This document shows, in pieces, positions 8,546 to 16,711 of a stretch of DNA of 64,000 bases. Each line of letters begins with the position of its first letter. Position 1 is the stretch's first letter. Below the pieces are notes generated by a model. That model made no database searches, had not been told where the DNA came from, and saw only the letters and a program-made list of their open reading frames with translations. Both the position numbers and the translations under genes were made by a program. Source of the DNA: Actinocatenispora comari (GTDB taxonomy: Bacteria; Actinomycetota; Actinomycetes; Mycobacteriales; Micromonosporaceae); the NCBI RefSeq assembly GCF_017312725.1, contig NZ_BOPO01000055.1:223252-287251 (forward strand), given 5' to 3'.

Positions 8546-10424
8546 GGCCCCGCGGGCGCCCGCCGACGCCCGGAGTGGCCCCGAGCAACCGACCGGCTCG
8601 CCGCCCCGGCCGGCGCTGAGCGCACGGCTGGCCGCCTCGATGCGCCGGCACCGCACCGGCTACCTGCTGGCCGCGCCGACCCTGGTCGTGATCATCGCGG
8701 TGTTCGTCGGCGCGATGCTCACCCTGCTGGAGTACAGCTTCCACCGGTACCCGCCGGGCGGCGGCGACATCGCCGGCACCCTGGCCACCTGGCAGGCGTT
8801 CCTGACCGGCGGGTACCACTGGCACGTGGTGTGGCAGACCGTCGAGGTCGGCGTGCTCGCCACCGTGATCACCGCGCTGGTCGGCTTCCCGACCGCGTTC
8901 GCGTTGAGCCGGATCAAGCGGCCCGGCTGGCGCTACGCGGGCCTGTTCGTGGTCTTCGCGCCGCTGCTGACCAGCGTCATCTCCCGCACGTACGGCTGGG
9001 AGCTGATCCTCGGCGACACCGGCGTGCTGAACTGGCTGCTGGTCGCCGTGGGCCTCGGCCCCGCCCGCATCCTGTACGCGCAGACCTCGGTGATCGTGGC
9101 GCTGGTGCACATCCTGCTGCCGTTCATGGTCTTCCCGGTGATGAGCTCGCTCGGCCAGCTCGACGGTGCGCTCGACGAGGCCGCCGGCGATCTGGGCGCC
9201 GGCGCCTGGCGCCGGTTCCGTACCGTGACCCTGCCGCTGACGCTGCCCGGGCTCATCGCCGGGGCGGAACTGGTGTTCGCGCTGTCGATCAGCTCGTTCG
9301 CCACCCCGAGCCTGCTCGGCGGTGGTCGGGTCCAGGTGCTCGCCACCGACATCTACAACGACGTGCAGAACGTCGACTGGCCGCTTGCCGCCGTCTCCTC
9401 GTACGTGCTGCTCGCGCTCGCGGCGGTCGCTCTGGTGCTGTTCACGGTGCTGCAACGCCGGGCCGGCCACGCGGCGCAGGGCGGCGTCACCGCGCAGGCC
9501 GCCGAGCCGCGTGGCGCGCGGGGCTGGATCGGCTGGCTGGTACTGGTCGACGTGTTCGTGCTGGCGCCGCTGGTGGTCATCGTCATCGAGTCGTTCTCCT
9601 CGGTGTCGTACGGCGCCTGGCCGCCGCCGGGACTGTCCACCAAGTGGTACGGCAACCTGCTGCACCAGCCGGGCCTGGGCTCCGCGGTACTGCTGAGCCT
9701 GGAGATCGCCGTCGCGTCCACAGTGATCGCCACCGTCATCGGCACGCTCACCGCCACCTCCTTGGTACGGCACGCACCGCCCGGGCGGCGGCTGATCGAA
9801 TCGCTGACGCTGTCGCCCACCGTGGTACCCAAGGTCGCGTTCGGCTTCGCCGGATTCGTCTACCTGCACCGGATCGGGCTGTTCGGCGGACCGGTCGGCC
9901 TGGTCGCCGCGCACGTGGTGATCGTGCTGCCGTTCGTGGTCATCGTCGTCACCTCGGCGCTGCAGCACGCCGACGACACCCTCGACGCCGCCGCCCGTGA
10001 CCTCGGTGCCGGCCCGGTGCGGGCGTTCCGGCTGGCGACCCTGCCGCAGATCCGGCCCGCACTGATCGCCGCGGCCCTGTTCGCCTTCGTGATCAGCTTC
10101 GACGAGGTGGACACCACCATCTTCCTGCTCGCACCCGACCAGAACACGCTGCCGGTCTGGATGTACGTCTACATGCAGAAGTACCAGGACCCCACGCTCG
10201 CCGCCCTGTCCACGATCCTGATCGGCGCCGCGCTGGTGCTCGCTGGCGCTGTGGCAGTGCTGCTCGCCCGCGCCGGCGTGTTCGCCGGACTCACCGGAAC
10301 CGGTGCGAAGCCACGACGGCGTGACCTCGACACCGGCAAGCGCACCACCGATCCGCACGACGCCGATCAGCACGCCGACGACCAGCACGACGCTGCCAGC
10401 CAGCGACAGGCTGCCAGCCAGTAG
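8526..10424 (+). CDS. Fused PotB-PotC-type ABC permease (two permease domains in one chain)
   Basis: 632 residues, about twice the length of a single permease. Residues about 45-310 form a PotB-like half (GYLLAAPTLVVIIAVF first helix; EAA loop near LDEAAGDLGAGAWRRFRTVTLP). Residues about 330-590 form a PotC-like half with its own EAA loop (LDAAARDLGAGPVRAFRLATLP). Having both halves in one chain gives a complete membrane channel from a single gene. The N-terminal 40 residues are Pro/Ala-rich and probably cytoplasmic. The last 40 residues are hydrophilic (His/Asp/Gln-rich) and are encoded partly by an 18-bp repeat. The gene overlaps the preceding binding-protein gene by 20 bases. Confidence 0.9.
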   Translation: MSRPTSEAPRAPADARSGPEQPTGSPPRPALSARLAASMRRHRTGYLLAAPTLVVIIAVFVGAMLTLLEYSFHRYPPGGGDIAGTLATWQAFLTGGYHWHVVWQTVEVGVLATVITALVGFPTAFALSRIKRPGWRYAGLFVVFAPLLTSVISRTYGWELILGDTGVLNWLLVAVGLGPARILYAQTSVIVALVHILLPFMVFPVMSSLGQLDGALDEAAGDLGAGAWRRFRTVTLPLTLPGLIAGAELVFALSISSFATPSLLGGGRVQVLATDIYNDVQNVDWPLAAVSSYVLLALAAVALVLFTVLQRRAGHAAQGGVTAQAAEPRGARGWIGWLVLVDVFVLAPLVVIVIESFSSVSYGAWPPPGLSTKWYGNLLHQPGLGSAVLLSLEIAVASTVIATVIGTLTATSLVRHAPPGRRLIESLTLSPTVVPKVAFGFAGFVYLHRIGLFGGPVGLVAAHVVIVLPFVVIVVTSALQHADDTLDAAARDLGAGPVRAFRLATLPQIRPALIAAALFAFVISFDEVDTTIFLLAPDQNTLPVWMYVYMQKYQDPTLAALSTILIGAALVLAGAVAVLLARAGVFAGLTGTGAKPRRRDLDTGKRTTDPHDADQHADDQHDAASQRQAASQ

Positions 10425-10460
10425 CAGGTTGCCTGTGAGTAACAGGTCGCCTGTCAGGTA
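10389..10460. repeat. Four imperfect 18-bp tandem repeats spanning the permease stop codon
   Basis: Units start at 10389, 10407, 10425 and 10443, exactly 18 bases apart. Three contain the near-palindromic core CAGGNNGCC(T/A)G, for example CAGGTTGCCTG at 10425-10435 and CAGGTCGCCTG at 10443-10453. The first two units code for the extreme C-terminus of the fused permease; the last two are non-coding and reach the ribosome binding site (AAGGAGG, 10464-10470) of the deacylase gene. Each core could form a short RNA hairpin. Confidence 0.8.
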
Positions 10461-10480
10461 TCCAAGGAGGAGCTGCCCGT

Positions 10481-11422
10481 ATGAGCACATCGCCCGGCCA
10501 CACCGTCGACCAGGTACCCGTCACCACGCTGCCCGACGGACACCAGCTCGCCCTCACCGTCCACACCGTCACCGGCGCCGCGCCCGGACCGCGCATCGTG
10601 TGGCTCGGCGGCGTGCACGGCGACGAACCGCTCGGCCCCGAGACGGTACGCCGGGCGCTCGCCGAGATCGACCCGGCGCAGCTGTCCGGCACCGTCACCG
10701 CCGTTCCGGTCGCGAACCCGTTGGCGTTGCAGGCACTGAGCCGCAACACGCCGGTCGACGGCATCAACCTGAACCGGATCTTCCCCGGCAACCGCGGCGG
10801 CAGCGTCACCGAACAGATCGCCGCCGTACTGTGCGAGATCATCGCCGGCGCCGACCACCTGATCGACTTCCACTCCGGCGGCAACTTCGCCACCGTCGAA
10901 TACTCCTACCTGCACGAGCCCGGCGCCGAGATGTCCCGCGCCTACGGCTGTTCGCTGCTGTACCAGCACGCCTCCTACGTCGGCTCGGCGACCGACTGGG
11001 CGCTGCAGCAGGGCATCGGTGCGATGGTCAGCGAGCTCGGCGGCGGCGGTCAGCGCATCGACCACTACCTGGACAAGGGAGTCGCGGGCACGCTCAACGT
11101 GCTGCGGACGCTGAAGATGCTGCCCGGCGAGCCGACCCCGCCGCCGGCCGACCAGTCCATCATCACCACGCTGCGCATCCTGCAGCCGGCCGTGGGCGGT
11201 GTGCTGCAGTCCGACTACGGCGCCGACCGGATCGGTGAGCGCATCCCGCAGGGCACCGTGCTGGGCCGTATCCTCAGCCCGTACACGTTCGAGGAGCTGG
11301 AGGTGCTCACCGCGCCGTTCGAGCCGAGCATCCTGGTGCTGGCCCGCGAGTCGGTCACCAACGTGCTGCCCGGTGAGTACGGGTACATGGTCGCGGACGG
11401 GGCGACCGCGACACCGGCGTAA
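10481..11422 (+). CDS. Succinylglutamate desuccinylase/aspartoacylase-family zinc hydrolase
   Basis: 313-residue member of the M14-related AstE/AspA family that removes acyl groups from amino acids or amines. The zinc motif is HGDE (H46 and E49) and the second histidine lies in DFHSGG (H131). The intervening DGINLNRIFPGN matches the family substrate-binding region. The C-terminal part (about 230-313) is the beta-rich lid common to bacterial homologues such as DoeB. A strong AAGGAGG precedes the ATG. Its operon partners (amine-type importer and transaminase) suggest it deacylates an imported N-acyl compound before transamination; the exact substrate is unknown. Confidence 0.88.
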   Translation: MSTSPGHTVDQVPVTTLPDGHQLALTVHTVTGAAPGPRIVWLGGVHGDEPLGPETVRRALAEIDPAQLSGTVTAVPVANPLALQALSRNTPVDGINLNRIFPGNRGGSVTEQIAAVLCEIIAGADHLIDFHSGGNFATVEYSYLHEPGAEMSRAYGCSLLYQHASYVGSATDWALQQGIGAMVSELGGGGQRIDHYLDKGVAGTLNVLRTLKMLPGEPTPPPADQSIITTLRILQPAVGGVLQSDYGADRIGERIPQGTVLGRILSPYTFEELEVLTAPFEPSILVLARESVTNVLPGEYGYMVADGATATPA

Positions 11423-11431
11423 CTGCCCCCA

Positions 11432-11467
11432 GGCTCCGGGGCGGCGCAGTGGCGCCGCCCCGGAGCC
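11432..11467. terminator. Strong GC hairpin inside the operon (terminator or attenuator)
   Basis: A perfect 16-bp stem is formed by GGCTCCGGGGCGGCGC (11432-11447) and its complement at 11452-11467, with a 4-base AGTG loop. It starts 10 bases after the deacylase stop and ends 28 bases before the amidohydrolase ATG. There is no long U-tract, only a short TTCCCCC. It could stop or reduce transcription into the last gene, or stabilise the upstream mRNA. Confidence 0.7.
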
Positions 11468-11495
11468 TTCCCCCTCGAGGACAAAGGAACCGGAC

Positions 11496-12722
11496 ATGAT
11501 CGTCGGCGACAGGGTGATCCGCCGAGTCTCGGTGGTCGAACCCGACACCGAACGGGTACGGGAACGCCAGCGGATCGTCATCGAACGCGGCGTGATCACC
11601 GAGGTGGCCGACGATCCCGGCGACGCGGTGCGGGACGGTGAGCTCGACGGCGCCGATCGCTACGCCGTTCCGGGCCTGATCGACTGTCACGTGCACGTCA
11701 CCGCCTACACCGCCGACGAACACGCGCTCACCCTCCAGTCACCCAGTTACGTCGCCGCCCGCGCGGTCGACGAGCTCGCCGCCACCCTCGCCCGCGGATT
11801 CACCACGGTGCGCGACGCGGCCGGTGCCGATCACGGTCTGGCGCAGGCGATCGAGGAGGGTCACGTCGTCGGGCCGCGGCTGTTCTTCGGCGGCAAGGCG
11901 CTGTCGGCGACCGGCGGGCACGCCGACCTGCGCACCGCCGGCCAGAACGTGCACGACACCCACTACGCGATGCCCGGGCTCGGTCGCGTCTGCGACGGCG
12001 TCACCGAGGTACGCCGGGCCGCCCGCGACGAGATCCGCCGCGGCGCACACCACCTGAAGCTGATGCTCTCCGGCGGCTGCGCCAGCCTCACCGACCGGAT
12101 CGACTCCCTGCAGTACAGCGACGCCGAGATCACCGCCGCCGTCGAGGAAGCCGCCGCGGCCGGCATCTACTGCGCCGCACACGCCTACACCGCGGCCGCG
12201 GTCAACCGGGCGCTGCGGCTGGGAGTACGCACCGTCGAGCACGGCAACCTGCTCGACGAGACCAGCATCGCCGCCTTCCAGGAAACCGGCGCCTTCTACG
12301 TGCCGACACTGGTCACCTACGCCGCGCTGGCCGAGGAGGGCCGCGCGCACGGCCTGGCTCCCGACAGCCACGCGAAGGTCTTCGACGTCCTCGACGGCGG
12401 GCTGCAGGCGCTGCGGCTGGCCGACCAGGACGGGCTGCCGATCGCGTTCGGCACCGACCTTCTCGGCGACATGCGTCGCCGGCAGAACGAGGAGTTCGCC
12501 CTGCGAGCCGAGGTCCAGACGCCCGGTGCGGTGCTGCGATCGGCGACCACCACCGCCGCGGAACTGCTGAACCAGCGCGGCCGCCTCGGTGTCATCGCCC
12601 CGGGCGCGCACGGCGACCTGCTGCTGACCCAGCACGATCCGCTGGCCGACATCCGCCCTCTCGCGTCCCCCGCGGACGAGATCACCGCGGTCATCCAGGC
12701 CGGGCAGGTTCGCCGAGCCTGA
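11496..12722 (+). CDS. Metal-dependent amidohydrolase (imidazolonepropionase/prolidase-like)
   Basis: 408 residues, amidohydrolase superfamily TIM barrel. The strand-1 metal motif is HVH (H65 and H67), a candidate carboxylated lysine lies in HHLKLMLSGG, later histidines in AAHAYTAAAV and RTVEHGN, and the strand-8 aspartate in AFGTDLLGD. This set matches the Xaa-Pro or Xaa-Arg dipeptidase-like and organophosphate-hydrolase-like members. The ATG at 11496 was chosen because AAAGGA lies 7 bases upstream and the family N-terminus fits. As the last gene of the IclR-led operon it probably hydrolyses an amide or cyclic intermediate of the imported compound. A shortened second copy of its 3' end lies at 16487-16597. 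Confidence 0.88.
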   Translation: MIVGDRVIRRVSVVEPDTERVRERQRIVIERGVITEVADDPGDAVRDGELDGADRYAVPGLIDCHVHVTAYTADEHALTLQSPSYVAARAVDELAATLARGFTTVRDAAGADHGLAQAIEEGHVVGPRLFFGGKALSATGGHADLRTAGQNVHDTHYAMPGLGRVCDGVTEVRRAARDEIRRGAHHLKLMLSGGCASLTDRIDSLQYSDAEITAAVEEAAAAGIYCAAHAYTAAAVNRALRLGVRTVEHGNLLDETSIAAFQETGAFYVPTLVTYAALAEEGRAHGLAPDSHAKVFDVLDGGLQALRLADQDGLPIAFGTDLLGDMRRRQNEEFALRAEVQTPGAVLRSATTTAAELLNQRGRLGVIAPGAHGDLLLTQHDPLADIRPLASPADEITAVIQAGQVRRA

Positions 12723-13034
12723 CATCGAACCCGCCGTGTACGGTCGGGCGACCGTCGCCCACCAGCGGGCCGTCTTTGTCGGCGTGTGGAATCCCGGCCC
12801 GTCAACTCGCGGGGTGTCCCCTCCGAGGCTGCGTCGCAGCGGCGGTGCGCGCGTGTCTCGGTCCGCGAGGGCGAGTGCCGGCACGCAACCGCTACCAGGC
12901 CGATCGCTGCGCTTGGAGCGTGCGACCACGGGCGGAGAACGGATCAGCCGCCCGGCGGACGCGCGCGGTACCCGCGTTCGGCGAGGCTGGTGGCGGCCCG
13001 GCCGCCGAGCAGGGCCGGAGGGGGAGGACGAGAC
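12723..13034. other. Non-coding stretch between amidohydrolase and beta-lactamase-like gene
   Basis: No protein-like ORF is supported on either strand. The first bases after the amidohydrolase stop resemble the bases after the stop of its relic at 16598, so the duplicated segment extended past the gene. The last bases hold the GGGGGAGGA ribosome binding site of the next gene. Confidence 0.6.
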
Positions 13035-14186
13035 ATGAGGCGCTTCGTGCCGGTGGCGGTGACGGTGCTCGCCGTCGCCGCAACGCTGATCGCCGGGCCC
13101 GCCGACGCGCACCAGTCGGGAATGCGGCGGGTCGAGGCCGCGCTGCGCGCCACCGTACGTGCCGGGGTGCCTGGCGTGTTGGCGCGGGTCGACGAGCCGG
13201 GCCGGCACTGGACCCGTACCGCCGGGATGGCCGACGTGGACACCCGGCGGCCGGTATCGGTCCACAGCCGGTTCCGGATCGCCAGCCTGACCAAGAGCTT
13301 CGTGGCGGTCCTGGTGCTGCAGTTGGTGGCAGAGCACCGGCTCGCGCTGGATCGGCCGGTCGGTGACTGGCTGCCCCACATCATCCCGGACGCCGAGTCG
13401 GTCACGGTGCGGCAACTGCTCGACCACACCAGCGGTCTCGCCGACTACATGGCCGCGCCGGGCTTCCAGGACCCGCGCCAGTACGCCCAACGGCACCACA
13501 CTCCCGAGCAGCTGATCCGGGCCGGCGTCGCGCTCGGGCCCGTCGCCGAGCCCGGCGCGCGCTTCTCGTACGCCAACACCAACTACATCGTGCTCGGCCG
13601 GCTGGTCGAGCGGGTGACCGGTCAGGACCTCGGTACGCAGCTGCGAGACCGGATCCTGGGACCGCTGGGGCTCGACCACACCAGCCTCCCGGTCGACGAC
13701 CACACCCTGCCCGACCCGCACGCCACCGGCTATGTGGCACTCGACCCGGCGCACCCCGACATGCTGACCGCCATGACCGAGCTCGACCCGTCGTTCGAGT
13801 GGGCGGCATTCGGCATGGTCTCCGACGGCCGGGACGTGAACCGCTTCTACCAGGCGCTGTTCGGCGGTCGGCTGGTCCCGCCCGCCATGCTGAACCAGAT
13901 GCGCACCGGACACCCCACCGGCCAGGCACCGGTGTTCCCGCAGTACGGCCTCGGGCTCGAGTCGGTCGGCCTGACCTGCGGCCAGATGTGGGGGGCCACC
14001 GGCCAGACGGTCGGCTACCAGACGCTCAGCTTCACCGACCCGACCGGCACGCGCACGATCACGGTCTCGCTCGACGTCGAACGAACCAGCCCCGACGACC
14101 CCGACACCGGGCAGCTCATCCTGGCCGCCGTCAACGTCGTCAACGAGTACCTCTGCGGCACCGCCTACCAGCTGCCGACCGGATGA
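13035..14186 (+). CDS. Secreted serine hydrolase, beta-lactamase/D-Ala-D-Ala carboxypeptidase fold
   Basis: 383 residues with a Sec signal peptide (residues 1-26, ending near PADAH) and a class C beta-lactamase-type domain. The nucleophile motif is SLTK (S84 and K87), the second motif YAN (Y179 to N181), with surrounding HTSGL and GARFSYANTNYIVLG typical of the Streptomyces R61 carboxypeptidase family. The third, HxG-like motif is not in canonical form (GATGQTVGY near residue 320). A good GGAGGA precedes the ATG. It is likely a cell-wall carboxypeptidase or a promiscuous esterase; true beta-lactamase activity cannot be claimed. Confidence 0.87.
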   Translation: MRRFVPVAVTVLAVAATLIAGPADAHQSGMRRVEAALRATVRAGVPGVLARVDEPGRHWTRTAGMADVDTRRPVSVHSRFRIASLTKSFVAVLVLQLVAEHRLALDRPVGDWLPHIIPDAESVTVRQLLDHTSGLADYMAAPGFQDPRQYAQRHHTPEQLIRAGVALGPVAEPGARFSYANTNYIVLGRLVERVTGQDLGTQLRDRILGPLGLDHTSLPVDDHTLPDPHATGYVALDPAHPDMLTAMTELDPSFEWAAFGMVSDGRDVNRFYQALFGGRLVPPAMLNQMRTGHPTGQAPVFPQYGLGLESVGLTCGQMWGATGQTVGYQTLSFTDPTGTRTITVSLDVERTSPDDPDTGQLILAAVNVVNEYLCGTAYQLPTG

Positions 14187-14576
14187 CGCCACCGTCTCGC
14201 CCCAGCTCGACTGGACCCCGACACGACGTCCGACACGGACCAGGCAGTCCGGAGGGCGGCGAAGCCCTGGACGCGTGATGCTGTCAACGTGACGATCGCC
14301 GCGGCGCGTCGCCCCTGGCCGCACACGCAGCGCCTCCCGAGCCGTTCGGGAACGGATCCGAGGCGCCCGTCCCGTCAGACCGTTGAGCAGCGCGGTCCCG
14401 GGCCCGGTGGGCAGTTCCGCCCGGGTTGAGGCTGTTCGGGCCACCGTGTACGAGCTGCGTCGGCCCGGCGTCGCGATCAGATCAGGAATCGAGAAGCACC
14501 GACGGCCGTGAGCCCCGTAGCGTTCGATGCGGCGGCCGGCACGATGCCGGCCGGACACGTACGAAGGGCAAGGACC
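14187..14576. other. Non-coding stretch with a 5'-UTR hairpin
   Basis: No convincing gene on either strand over 390 bases. A perfect 8-bp hairpin, GGCCGGCA with loop CGA and TGCCGGCC, lies at 14534-14552, 24 bases before the next ATG. A smaller palindrome CCGTTC-GG-GAACGG is at 14342-14355. Neither matches a known riboswitch that I recognise. Confidence 0.55.
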
Positions 14577-15020
14577 ATGGCCGAGACCACCACCGGAACC
14601 GACGGCTTCTCCGCTGCCGAACGCGCCGCGATGAAGCAGCGCGCCGCCGAGCTGCGCGCCGAGGGCAGGAAGGGCGAGAAGAAGGCCGAGGGGCTGCAGG
14701 CGGCGCTCGACGCGATCGCGAAGATGGCACCCGAGGACCGTGCGCTCGCCGAGCGCGTCCACGCCACGATCGCCGCCACCGCACCGGATCTGCTGCCGAA
14801 GACGTGGTACGGGATGCCCGCCTACACCAACGCCGACGGCAAGTTGATCGTCGCGTTCAAGAACTCCGGGAAGTTCGGCACCCGCTACTCGACGCTGGAG
14901 TTCCAGGACGCGGCGCGCCTGGACGACGGCGACATGTGGCCGGTGTCGTTCGCGCTGCTGCGCTGGAGCGCGGCGGTCGAGAAGAAGGTCGTCGAGGCGA
15001 TCCGCACCGCCGTCTCCTGA
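14577..15020 (+). CDS. DUF1801/YdhG-like (CyaY-fold) small protein
   Basis: 147 residues. The N-terminal half is a charged helix (about 10-50) containing AAMKQRAAELRAEGRKGEKK; the C-terminal half has WYGMPAYTNADGKLIVAFKN and FALLRWSAAVEKKVVEAI, typical of the DUF1801 family with an iron-chaperone-like fold. The function of the family is poorly defined. The ATG at 14577 follows an AAGGGCAAGGA region and lies just downstream of a hairpin. It stands alone, with no operon partner. Confidence 0.8.
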   Translation: MAETTTGTDGFSAAERAAMKQRAAELRAEGRKGEKKAEGLQAALDAIAKMAPEDRALAERVHATIAATAPDLLPKTWYGMPAYTNADGKLIVAFKNSGKFGTRYSTLEFQDAARLDDGDMWPVSFALLRWSAAVEKKVVEAIRTAVS

Positions 15021-15121
15021 CACCGCCAGCCACCAGCGCCGGGCCGGCGGCAGGCGGTGTAGCGCTTGTGGCCTGCTGGCGCGCCGAGTGTGGGCGATCG
15101 AGCAGGTGTCCGTCCGATGGC

Positions 15122-15283
15122 TTGGCGGGGTTGCAGTCCGACCAGTTCGAGGCACTCGGCGACCCGGTCGTGGATCGCCGCCCGGGTGCCGGATCGCCGC
15201 GCCCGCAGCGGTTCGAGCACGCTGTCGCGGATCCGCATCCGCGGATCGAGCTGGGAGCGCGGGTTCTGCAGCACGATCTGCAT
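15122..15283 (-). pseudogene. Relic of a peptide ABC transporter ATPase (DppF/OppF type)
   Basis: A 54-codon minus-strand stretch reads MQIVLQNPRSQLDPRM, then RDSVLEPLR and AECLELVGLQP. This is the Q-loop region of OppF/DppF ATPases (family pattern VQMVFQDPYSSLNPRM, then EPLR and ELLELVGL). The Walker A motif upstream and the ABC signature and Walker B motif downstream are absent, and no start or conserved flanks remain, so only an internal fragment of about one sixth of the gene survives. The rest of 15021-15549 shows no gene. It may be debris from a second peptide transporter operon. Confidence 0.72.
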
Positions 15284-15549
15284 CCGGCCTTCGACCGATC
15301 CTGCACGATCGTTCTCCGCGGGCGGCGAGGCGCGTTGAAGCTCGACGGAACCTCCCTGGGGCTGTCGCGCGCGCTCGCCTGCTTCCGCGCCCATCGGCCC
15401 ACCGTCCACGACATCGAGTCACCCGAAGCCTGACCTCGACGGTACGGAGCGCGCCGGATCGGTTGTGGTGCGACGCGGGTGTCGGTGACGCAGCCGGGGG
15501 ATGATTCAGGTCAGGGACCTGGCGGCTGCGGTCGGGAAGGTGAGCGAGG

Positions 15550-16113
15550 ATGGGGAAGGTGCTCTGGCACACGCCGTTGAGCCTGGACGGCTTCATCGCC
15601 GGCCCGGGCGACGACCTGGGGTGGGTCTTCGACGTCGATGGCGGGTCCGGCCAGACCGCCGAGGAGATCGTCCGATCGACGGGAGCGCTGCTGGTCGGCC
15701 GACGCACCCAGGATGTCGAGGACCGCGACCAACCGGGCTTCTACGGCGGCGCCTTCCGCGGACCGTTCTTCGTCCTGCGCCACGACCCGCCGGCGCAACC
15801 TCCCGTCGTGAAGGGCGTGACCGGCCAGTTCCTCGACACGGTGATCGAGGACGCGGTGGTACGGGCAAAGGAGGCCGCGGCTGGTGCGAATGTCGTCGTC
15901 CTCGGAGCCAACGTCGCTCGACAGTGCCTCGAGGCCGGGCTCGTGGACGAGATCATCGTGCACATCGCCCCGGTCCTCGTCGGCGGAGGTGTCCGCTCCT
16001 TCGAACGAACTGGTGGCGCCCCGATCCGGCTGCGGATGCTCTCCTCCCAGGTGGAGGGCGAGACCATGGTGTTGCGTTACGCCGTCGGCCAGCCACCAGA
16101 ACACCGACGGTGA
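15550..16113 (+). CDS. Dihydrofolate reductase-like/RibD C-terminal domain protein
   Basis: 187 residues of the RibD_C superfamily, an NAD(P)H-dependent reductase fold. Landmarks are the N-terminal HTPLSLDGFIAGPGDDLGW (the S-L-D-G-F-I motif), GALLVGRRT, VVVLGANVARQCLEAGLVDEI and the HIAPVLVGGGVRSF block. Many actinomycetes carry several solitary paralogues of unknown substrate. The start lies after GGTGAGCGAGG, a modest ribosome site. There is no obvious operon partner. Confidence 0.87.
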   Translation: MGKVLWHTPLSLDGFIAGPGDDLGWVFDVDGGSGQTAEEIVRSTGALLVGRRTQDVEDRDQPGFYGGAFRGPFFVLRHDPPAQPPVVKGVTGQFLDTVIEDAVVRAKEAAAGANVVVLGANVARQCLEAGLVDEIIVHIAPVLVGGGVRSFERTGGAPIRLRMLSSQVEGETMVLRYAVGQPPEHRR

Positions 16114-16486
16114 ACCGAGTTCGGCGCCCGACACGGCTGAGCGGAGCGTGGAAGCGCTGATTGAGCCGGCGACCGCGGTGTTTTCGGCGCCCGGCGCGCG
16201 CTGGACGCTGGTGACCGACCTGGTCACGGCACTGGGTCGTCGACGTGGTTAGCTCGGCTCACCCGGGCCTCGGTGCGCCGCCGTCGATCGAGTGGGACGA
16301 ACTCGGCCAACGCTGCCGCCAGCGCCCGCCCGCAGGTCTGTGGCTGACGGCCGAGCTGCGCAGACCGCGGTTCGTCACTCCTCGTACCGGTCGGCCACTT
16401 CGTCGCGGGACGCCCCAGAACGGGTAGCCGTCCCGGTCGAACCGTTCCAGCCCGAAGCGTTCGGCCCGCAGCGCCGAGCCGCCCCT
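16114..16486. other. No intact gene; decayed coding debris
   Basis: No ORF with a recognisable domain. On the minus strand a protein-like string (RFGLERFDRDGYPFWG, then RDEVADRYEE before a stop near 16375) is split between two frames, which suggests a frameshifted remnant of a lost gene. This is weak evidence, and the family was not recognised. Confidence 0.35.
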
Positions 16487-16597
16487 GTGTTCGATGCGCT
16501 GCGACTGGCCGACCAGGGCGGGATGCCGATCGCGTTCGGCACCGACCTGCTCGGCGCCACCGCGGTCATCCAGGCCGGGCAGGTTCGCCGAGCCTGA
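16487..16597 (+). pseudogene. Truncated copy of the amidohydrolase C-terminus
   Basis: 36 codons and a stop reproduce two separated pieces of the amidohydrolase encoded at 11496-12722: ALRLADQGGMPIAFGTDLLG (parent ALRLADQDGLPIAFGTDLLG) joined directly to TAVIQAGQVRRA and the stop. About 212 bases between the pieces are missing. The last 39 bases are identical to 12684-12722. No start codon context or metal ligands of the N-terminal barrel remain. It is best read as a duplicated gene reduced by deletions. Confidence 0.85.
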
Positions 16598-16711
16598 CCT
16601 CGAGCCCGCCATCTGTCCGGTGTGGAACCCGATGCCAATGCCGGTCGACGCGTCAGCCGAAGCCGGGCGACCACGGCTGGCGCGACGTCGCACCCGTACG
16701 GCGGTTCGATG

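Noticed and set aside
11739..15707. 1322-residue minus-strand open frame
   Set aside because: It covers several plus-strand genes with clear domains and shows the Arg/Gly-rich composition of a GC-rich shadow frame.
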